From contig DATLRE010000150.1 of the NCBI GenBank assembly GCA_035534835.1, positions 1 to 42,863 on the forward strand: a stretch of 42,863 nt of DNA, written 5' to 3'. A program made the translations under genes and the position numbers. Source of the DNA: Bog-756 sp035534835 (GTDB taxonomy: Bacteria; Actinomycetota; Acidimicrobiia; Acidimicrobiales; RAAP-2). This document shows, in pieces, positions 39,026 through 42,863 of this stretch; within the stretch, counting starts at the first letter, position 1, and each line of letters starts with the position of its first letter. The notes beneath the pieces are model-generated. The model worked only from the letters and a program-made list of their open reading frames with translations, was not told where the DNA came from and did no database searches.

Positions 39026-40017
39026 CCTCCAACCCGTTCCGTCGGGTCCAGGTGGGCCTGGCCGCCCTGGCGCTGGTGGTGGTCGTGGGGACGGTGGGCT
39101 ACACCGCCCTCGGTTTCGAACCGCTCGAGGCCCTGTACCAGACGGTCGTCACCGTCTCCACCGTCGGTTACGGGTTCCCGCACCCGATCGGGGCCGGGGT
39201 GAAGGCGTTCACCATGGTCCTGATCCTGCTGGGGGTCGGAACGGCGCTGTACACGTTCACGGTGACGTTGGAGCTGCTCATCGACGGACACATGCGGGAC
39301 CTGATCAGGAGGCGCAGGATGGACCGGGACATCGGGAAGATGACAGGGCACGTCGTGATCTGCGGCTGGGGGCGGGTGGGCCGCGAGGTGGCCCGCTACC
39401 TGGCCAACGCCGGCCAGCAGATCGTCGTCGTCGACCGGGACGAGGACCGCGTCGCCACGGTGGGCTACGCGACGGTCACCGGCGACGTGACCGAGGACGA
39501 CACACTGCTGCAGGCGGGGATCGAGCGGGCGGGCACGCTGATCGCCGCCCTGGACACCGATGCGGACAACCTGTTCGTCACGGTGGCCAGCCGGTCCTTC
39601 AATCCCACGATCCACGTCATCGCCCGGGCCCGCAGCGAGTCGTCGGAGGCGAAGCTGCTCCGGGTGGGTGCCGACCGGGTGGTGAACCCCCAGCGCCTCG
39701 GCGGGGACCGGATGGCGGCGTTCGTCACCCAGCCCCATGTGGTCGACTTCGTCGACGTCGTGATGCACGACGGCTCCCTCGAGTTCCGGCTCGAGGAGCT
39801 GACGGTCGGACCGGACTCGCCGCTGGCCGGCCAGACGCTCCGGTCCTCCAAGCTGCACGAGCGGACGGGGTGCCTGGTGCTGGCCGTCCGGCGACCGGAC
39901 GGGAGCTTCACGCCGAATCCCTCGCCCGAGGTCGAGGTGGTGCCCGGGGACGTGCTGATCGGGGTCGGCACCGCGGCGCAGCTGGCCACCCTGGCGGAGT
40001 ACGCCTCGCACGCGTGA
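39022..40017 (+). CDS. Two-TM potassium channel with RCK (TrkA-N/TrkA-C) domains
   Basis: A 331-residue K+ channel. Two transmembrane helices flank a pore loop with the selectivity filter TVGYG at residues 47-51 (TVVTVSTVGYGFPHPIG). An RCK_N Rossmann domain starts at about residue 108 (GHVVICGWGRVGREVARYLANAGQQIVVVDRDEDR) and an RCK_C domain lies at about 240-325 (EELTVGPDSPLAGQTLRSSKLHERTGCLVLAVRRPDG). It should form MthK/Kch-like tetramers gated by cytoplasmic ligands and set membrane potential or K+ efflux. It is divergent from the hydrogenase operon, 190 bp away. Confidence 0.93.
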   Translation: MTSNPFRRVQVGLAALALVVVVGTVGYTALGFEPLEALYQTVVTVSTVGYGFPHPIGAGVKAFTMVLILLGVGTALYTFTVTLELLIDGHMRDLIRRRRMDRDIGKMTGHVVICGWGRVGREVARYLANAGQQIVVVDRDEDRVATVGYATVTGDVTEDDTLLQAGIERAGTLIAALDTDADNLFVTVASRSFNPTIHVIARARSESSEAKLLRVGADRVVNPQRLGGDRMAAFVTQPHVVDFVDVVMHDGSLEFRLEELTVGPDSPLAGQTLRSSKLHERTGCLVLAVRRPDGSFTPNPSPEVEVVPGDVLIGVGTAAQLATLAEYASHA

Positions 40018-40078
40018 CCGGGTGGCCGCGGCGCGGGCCGAGGACCCCGGACGCGCCTGCGGTGGGAGAATCGGCCCC

Positions 40079-40426
40079 GTGGCAGACGACACGCGTGCAC
40101 CGGCCGGGATCGGTTGCCTCGGCACGCTCCTCGGCGTCGTCGTGCTGGCGGCGATCGTGGTGCTGGTCTTCTTCGTGGGATTCCTCGCCCTCGCCGTCGT
40201 CGCCGCGCTGGTGGTGGTCGGCCTCGTCGCCCTGGCCGTGGACCGCGTCCTGCTGGCGCTGAGTCCGAAGCGGCGGGCGCGCCGGGAGGCCCAACGTCGG
40301 ATGTTCACGTGGCAGTTCGGCACCTCGGTCCCGGGCGGGGTGATCGACACGACGGCGACCGACACGACCGGGCACGGGGATGTCCCCCCGTCCGACGGGT
40401 GCGCGCCGGGTGAGCTGGACCCGTAG
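40079..40426 (+). CDS. Hypothetical small membrane protein
   Basis: A 115-residue protein with one long hydrophobic region (GIGCLGTLLGVVVLAAIVVLVFFVGFLALAVVAALVVVGLVALAVDRVLLAL, residues about 10-62) that can form two closely spaced helices, followed by a basic stretch KRRARREAQRRMFTWQF and an acidic tail. No family recognised. GTG 40079 is chosen because a -10-like GAGAAT (40066-40071) lies 7 nt upstream (leaderless); the frame is open to 40022. It lies 61 bp after the potassium channel. Confidence 0.6.
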   Translation: MADDTRAPAGIGCLGTLLGVVVLAAIVVLVFFVGFLALAVVAALVVVGLVALAVDRVLLALSPKRRARREAQRRMFTWQFGTSVPGGVIDTTATDTTGHGDVPPSDGCAPGELDP

Positions 40427-40477
40427 CCGGGGACGGACCTGCGGCGCCGTCGGTCCCGCCCCTCGTAGTGTGGACCC

Positions 40478-41302
40478 GTGACCGGCAGCCAGGGGGTGAT
40501 CGTCGTGACCGGGGCGGGTGGCATGGGCTCCGCGGTCGCCCGCAGGATCGGCACCGGCTCCACCGTCGTCCTGGCCGATGCCGACGGGCGGGTGCTCGAG
40601 GCCGAAGTGCGCTCGCTCGTGGACGCCGGCTACGACGCGGTGGGCCGCCTCATCGACGTCTCCGACCAGTCCGCCGTCGAGGGGCTGGCCACGGAGGCGG
40701 CCGCCCGGGGTCCGGTGACCGCGGTCGTGCACACCGCCGGGATCTCGCCCGTCCAGGCGTCGGTCGACGCCATCGTGCGGGTGGACGTCCTCGGGACGGC
40801 ACGCATGCTCGACGCCTTCGGCGCGGTCGTCGCCCGCGGGGGCGCCGGCGTGTTCGTCTCGTCGATGGCCGGCACGATGGCGACCCTGGAGCCCGAATTC
40901 GAGCACCGCCTGGCCACCACGCCGACCGGGCAGCTCCTGGACCTCGCCGAGCTGGCACCGGGCGCCATCCCCGACCCGGCCACCGCGTACGTCGTAGCCA
41001 AGCGCGCCAACCAGGTGCGCGTCGCGGCGGCGTCGGTCGTCTGGGGTCGTCGTGGCGCCCGGGTCAACTCCGTGTCACCGGGCATCATCGCCACGCCCAT
41101 GGGCACCGCCGAGCTCGAGGGCCCGAGCGGCGAGGTGATGCGGTCGATGATCGCCGCCAGCGGCACCGGGCGGATCGGCACGCCCGGGGACATCGCCGGG
41201 GTCGTGGACTTCCTGACCGGTCGCGACGCCGGCTACATCACCGGAACCGACCTGCTCGTCGACGGCGGGGTCGTCGCGGCCCTCCGGACCCCGCCCGCCT
41301 GA
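40478..41302 (+). CDS. Short-chain dehydrogenase/reductase (3-alpha-hydroxysteroid dehydrogenase-like)
   Basis: A 274-residue SDR. Cofactor motif VVTGAGGMGSAVARRI lies at residues 9-24, HTAGIS takes the place of NNAG, and the active-site set is SSMAG and AYVVAKRAN (Tyr-x-x-x-Lys). An insertion of about 25 residues (EFEHRLATTPTGQLLDLAELAPGAIPDP) between Ser and Tyr is typical of bacterial 3-alpha-HSD/carbonyl reductase-like SDRs. TAGTGT (40466-40471) lies 6 nt before GTG 40478, so the gene appears leaderless. Together with the following P450 it suggests oxidation of a lipophilic or steroid substrate; the substrate is not known. Confidence 0.85.
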   Translation: MTGSQGVIVVTGAGGMGSAVARRIGTGSTVVLADADGRVLEAEVRSLVDAGYDAVGRLIDVSDQSAVEGLATEAAARGPVTAVVHTAGISPVQASVDAIVRVDVLGTARMLDAFGAVVARGGAGVFVSSMAGTMATLEPEFEHRLATTPTGQLLDLAELAPGAIPDPATAYVVAKRANQVRVAAASVVWGRRGARVNSVSPGIIATPMGTAELEGPSGEVMRSMIAASGTGRIGTPGDIAGVVDFLTGRDAGYITGTDLLVDGGVVAALRTPPA

Positions 41303-41398
41303 AGCCGCGACGGGCGAGGGCACACGGCCGGTGCGGACCCCCGGTGGTTATGCTTCCCGCACGATCGTCGAAGCCGTGGGCCGGGAGTGGAGCGAGTC

Positions 41399-42661
41399 AT
41401 GACCGACGTCGACGACATCGACCTCACCGACCCCGACCGCTTCGCCGACGGGCCGCCGCACGAGGCCTACCGCCGCCTCCGGGACACCGCGCCGCTCTAC
41501 TGGCACGAACCGACGGCCACCACCCCCGACGGCGAGGGGTTCTGGTGCCTGACCCGCCACGAGGACGTCGCGTGGGCGGCCAGGCAGCCCGACCTGTTCT
41601 CGTCGGAGGGCGGAGGCGACCGTGCCGGCGGGGGGACCCTGATCGAGGACCTGCCGGCAGGATTTGCCGCCGGCGTGCTCCTCAACATGCAGGACGACCC
41701 GCGCCACCGCCACGTCCGCCGCCTGCTGACGCCGTCGGTCAGCCCGAAGCGGCTCCGCACCATCGAGGCGGCGCTTCGGGTCCGGTGCGCCGAGATCCTC
41801 GATGCGTCGATCGAAGGGGGAGCGTGCGACTTCCTCGTCGACGTCGCCGCCGAGCTTCCGCTCCAGGCCGTCGCATCGCTGCTGGGCGTCCCACAGGAGG
41901 ACCGCCACTTCCTCCTCGACTGGGCCGACGCCACCCTCGACTACGACGACCACGACCCGGGCGGGACGTCGGCCAAGGCCCAGGAGGCCGGCGCGGCCAT
42001 GTCCGCCTACTCCCTCCGGCTGCTCGAGCAGAAGCGACGGTGCCCGGCCGACGACATCGTGTCCGTCGTGGTCCACGACGACCTGCCCGACGGTGCCCGA
42101 CCCGCCGGACCGATGAGCGAGCTCGAACAGCAGATGCTCTTCCACCTCCTGGTGGCCGCGGGCAGTGAGACCACCCGGAACTCGATCACGGCCGGCATGC
42201 TCGCACTGATCGACCGGCCCGGCGACTGGGACGCGCTCCGTGCCGACCGCACCCTGCTGCCCTCGGCCGTGGAGGAGATCCTGCGGTGGGCGTCGTCCAC
42301 CGTCTACAACCGCCGCACGGCGACCCGGGAGATCGAACGCCACGGGAGGACCATCCGCCCCGGGGACAAGGTCGTGTTGTGGTGGCAGTCGGCGAACTTC
42401 GACGAGCGGGCGTTCGTCGAACCCTTCGCGTTCGACATCCGTCGGAGCCCCAACCCGCACCTGAGCTTCGGGGTCGGCAGCCACTTCTGCCTCGGGGCCA
42501 ACCTCGCCCGCCTCGAGATCACCCTGGTCCTCGACGGACTGCTCGACCGGGTCGCACGGGTGGAGCCGACCGGGCCCGTCGAGCGCACCCGGTCGAACAA
42601 GCATGCCGGGTTCCGTCACGCTCCGGTCCGCTTCGAGCTGGCCGACCCCGGACGCGGCTGA
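41399..42661 (+). CDS. Cytochrome P450
   Basis: A 420-residue soluble bacterial P450. The I-helix motif VAAGSETTRNSITAGM (oxygen activation), K-helix EEILRWASS and haem loop FGVGSHFCLGANLARLEI with the axial Cys364 are present. The PERF-like RTATREIERHGRTIRPGDKVVLWWQSANFDERAF is in place. The overall pattern (DDPRHRHVRRLLTPSVSPKRL; NPHLSFGVGSHFCLG) is close to actinobacterial CYP125/CYP142-like steroid or fatty-acid hydroxylases, but subfamily cannot be fixed by eye. ATG 41399 is used; a -10 TATGCT at 41349-41354 implies a leader of about 38 nt. Redox partners are not adjacent. Confidence 0.9.
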   Translation: MTDVDDIDLTDPDRFADGPPHEAYRRLRDTAPLYWHEPTATTPDGEGFWCLTRHEDVAWAARQPDLFSSEGGGDRAGGGTLIEDLPAGFAAGVLLNMQDDPRHRHVRRLLTPSVSPKRLRTIEAALRVRCAEILDASIEGGACDFLVDVAAELPLQAVASLLGVPQEDRHFLLDWADATLDYDDHDPGGTSAKAQEAGAAMSAYSLRLLEQKRRCPADDIVSVVVHDDLPDGARPAGPMSELEQQMLFHLLVAAGSETTRNSITAGMLALIDRPGDWDALRADRTLLPSAVEEILRWASSTVYNRRTATREIERHGRTIRPGDKVVLWWQSANFDERAFVEPFAFDIRRSPNPHLSFGVGSHFCLGANLARLEITLVLDGLLDRVARVEPTGPVERTRSNKHAGFRHAPVRFELADPGRG

Positions 42662-42696
42662 TCCCCGGGGGCCGGTGCGCCCGGTGGGCGGTCCCC

Positions 42697-42863
42697 TCAG
42701 GCGGTGGGGCCGCCGATCCACCCGCGTCGACGGAAGAAGTACAGCAGGACCAGCACGGTGGCGAGCTCGAGTCCCAGGCCGAAGGCGAGGAACGGGAGCC
42801 GCCCCGTGACGTGCCCGATCAGGAACGTGAAGTTCTGCCCGAAGAATCCGGTCAGGTAGCTCA
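42697..42863 (-). CDS. CorA-like magnesium/divalent cation transporter, C-terminal end only
   Basis: The last 54 residues before the TGA at 42699-42697 read YLTGFFGQNFTFLIGHVTGRLPFLAFGLGLELATVLVLLYFFRRRGWIGG, preceded by an open frame to the window edge. F-F-G-Q-N-F stands where CorA proteins have Y-G-M-N-F between their two C-terminal helices, followed by a hydrophobic helix and a basic end. A CorA-family channel is the best reading. Gln for Met in the signature is known in divergent members, but the rest of the protein is outside the window. It is convergent with the P450. Confidence 0.6.
   Translation of the reverse strand, partial: SYLTGFFGQNFTFLIGHVTGRLPFLAFGLGLELATVLVLLYFFRRRGWIGGPTA

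Noticed and set aside
1..42863. CRISPR arrays, insertion sequences, integrases, prophage genes or attachment sites
   Set aside because: No regularly spaced repeats, transposase or integrase motifs, or flanking direct repeats of mobile elements were seen on either strand.

Overview
The window is a GC-rich (about 70%) actinobacterial chromosome segment. GTG starts, one- and four-base gene overlaps, and promoters in which a -10 hexamer sits 5-7 nt before the start codon (leaderless genes) are all common. Gene content (two-domain DUF4389 protein, DevS-like kinase, group 3b hydrogenase, ferredoxin-type 2-oxoacid oxidoreductase, many SDRs, a P450, a steroid-oxidase relative) fits an uncultured Acidimicrobiia-like lineage, but that placement is inference. 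No tRNA, rRNA, CRISPR array, IS element or phage module was seen.

Left part (1-14.6 kb), ordinary metabolism: the end of an ammonium transporter, a SnoaL-like protein, a DUF6629 membrane protein and a DegV protein. A TetR/dihydrodipicolinate-reductase-like pair is divergent from an SDR. Then come an XRE regulator, a Tat-exported cholesterol-oxidase-like flavoenzyme broken by an 8-bp tandem repeat, a MerR regulator broken at a C6 run, a four-gene 2-oxoacid:ferredoxin oxidoreductase operon (gamma, alpha, beta, FAD/ferredoxin subunit) and a nitronate monooxygenase.

Middle and right part (14.6-39 kb) looks like a hypoxia/dormancy island. It holds a small membrane protein, a DUF4389 protein, an MgtA-like P-type ATPase, a DevS/DosT-like sensor kinase, an ALDH-DUF779 pair, a stomatin-like SPFH protein, an Rv2004c-like phosphotransferase/ATPase fusion, an MFS exporter, hypFCDE, and a group 3b [NiFe] hydrogenase operon with its protease and an inserted cNMP-binding-like protein. 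Reading the promoters shows a shared 14-bp element resembling the mycobacterial DosR box (consensus here about GTGACCTTCGGCCC, always followed by T). It occurs upstream of seven of these transcription units, exactly 23 nt (once 24) before a -10 hexamer, so centred near -42.5 from the predicted start of transcription. This fixed geometry is the main discovery: it ties together genes that otherwise look unrelated and predicts a DosR-type regulator, which is not itself in the window.

Right end (39-42.9 kb): a TrkA-type potassium channel preceded by a small leaderless ORF, a small membrane protein, an SDR, a cytochrome P450 and the end of a CorA-like transporter.

A second recurrent pattern is a short ORF starting at a predicted transcription start and ending on, or directly against, the GTG of the real gene (before the SPFH gene, hypF, the potassium channel and DUF6629). 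This would couple translation of the main gene to that of a leaderless peptide.
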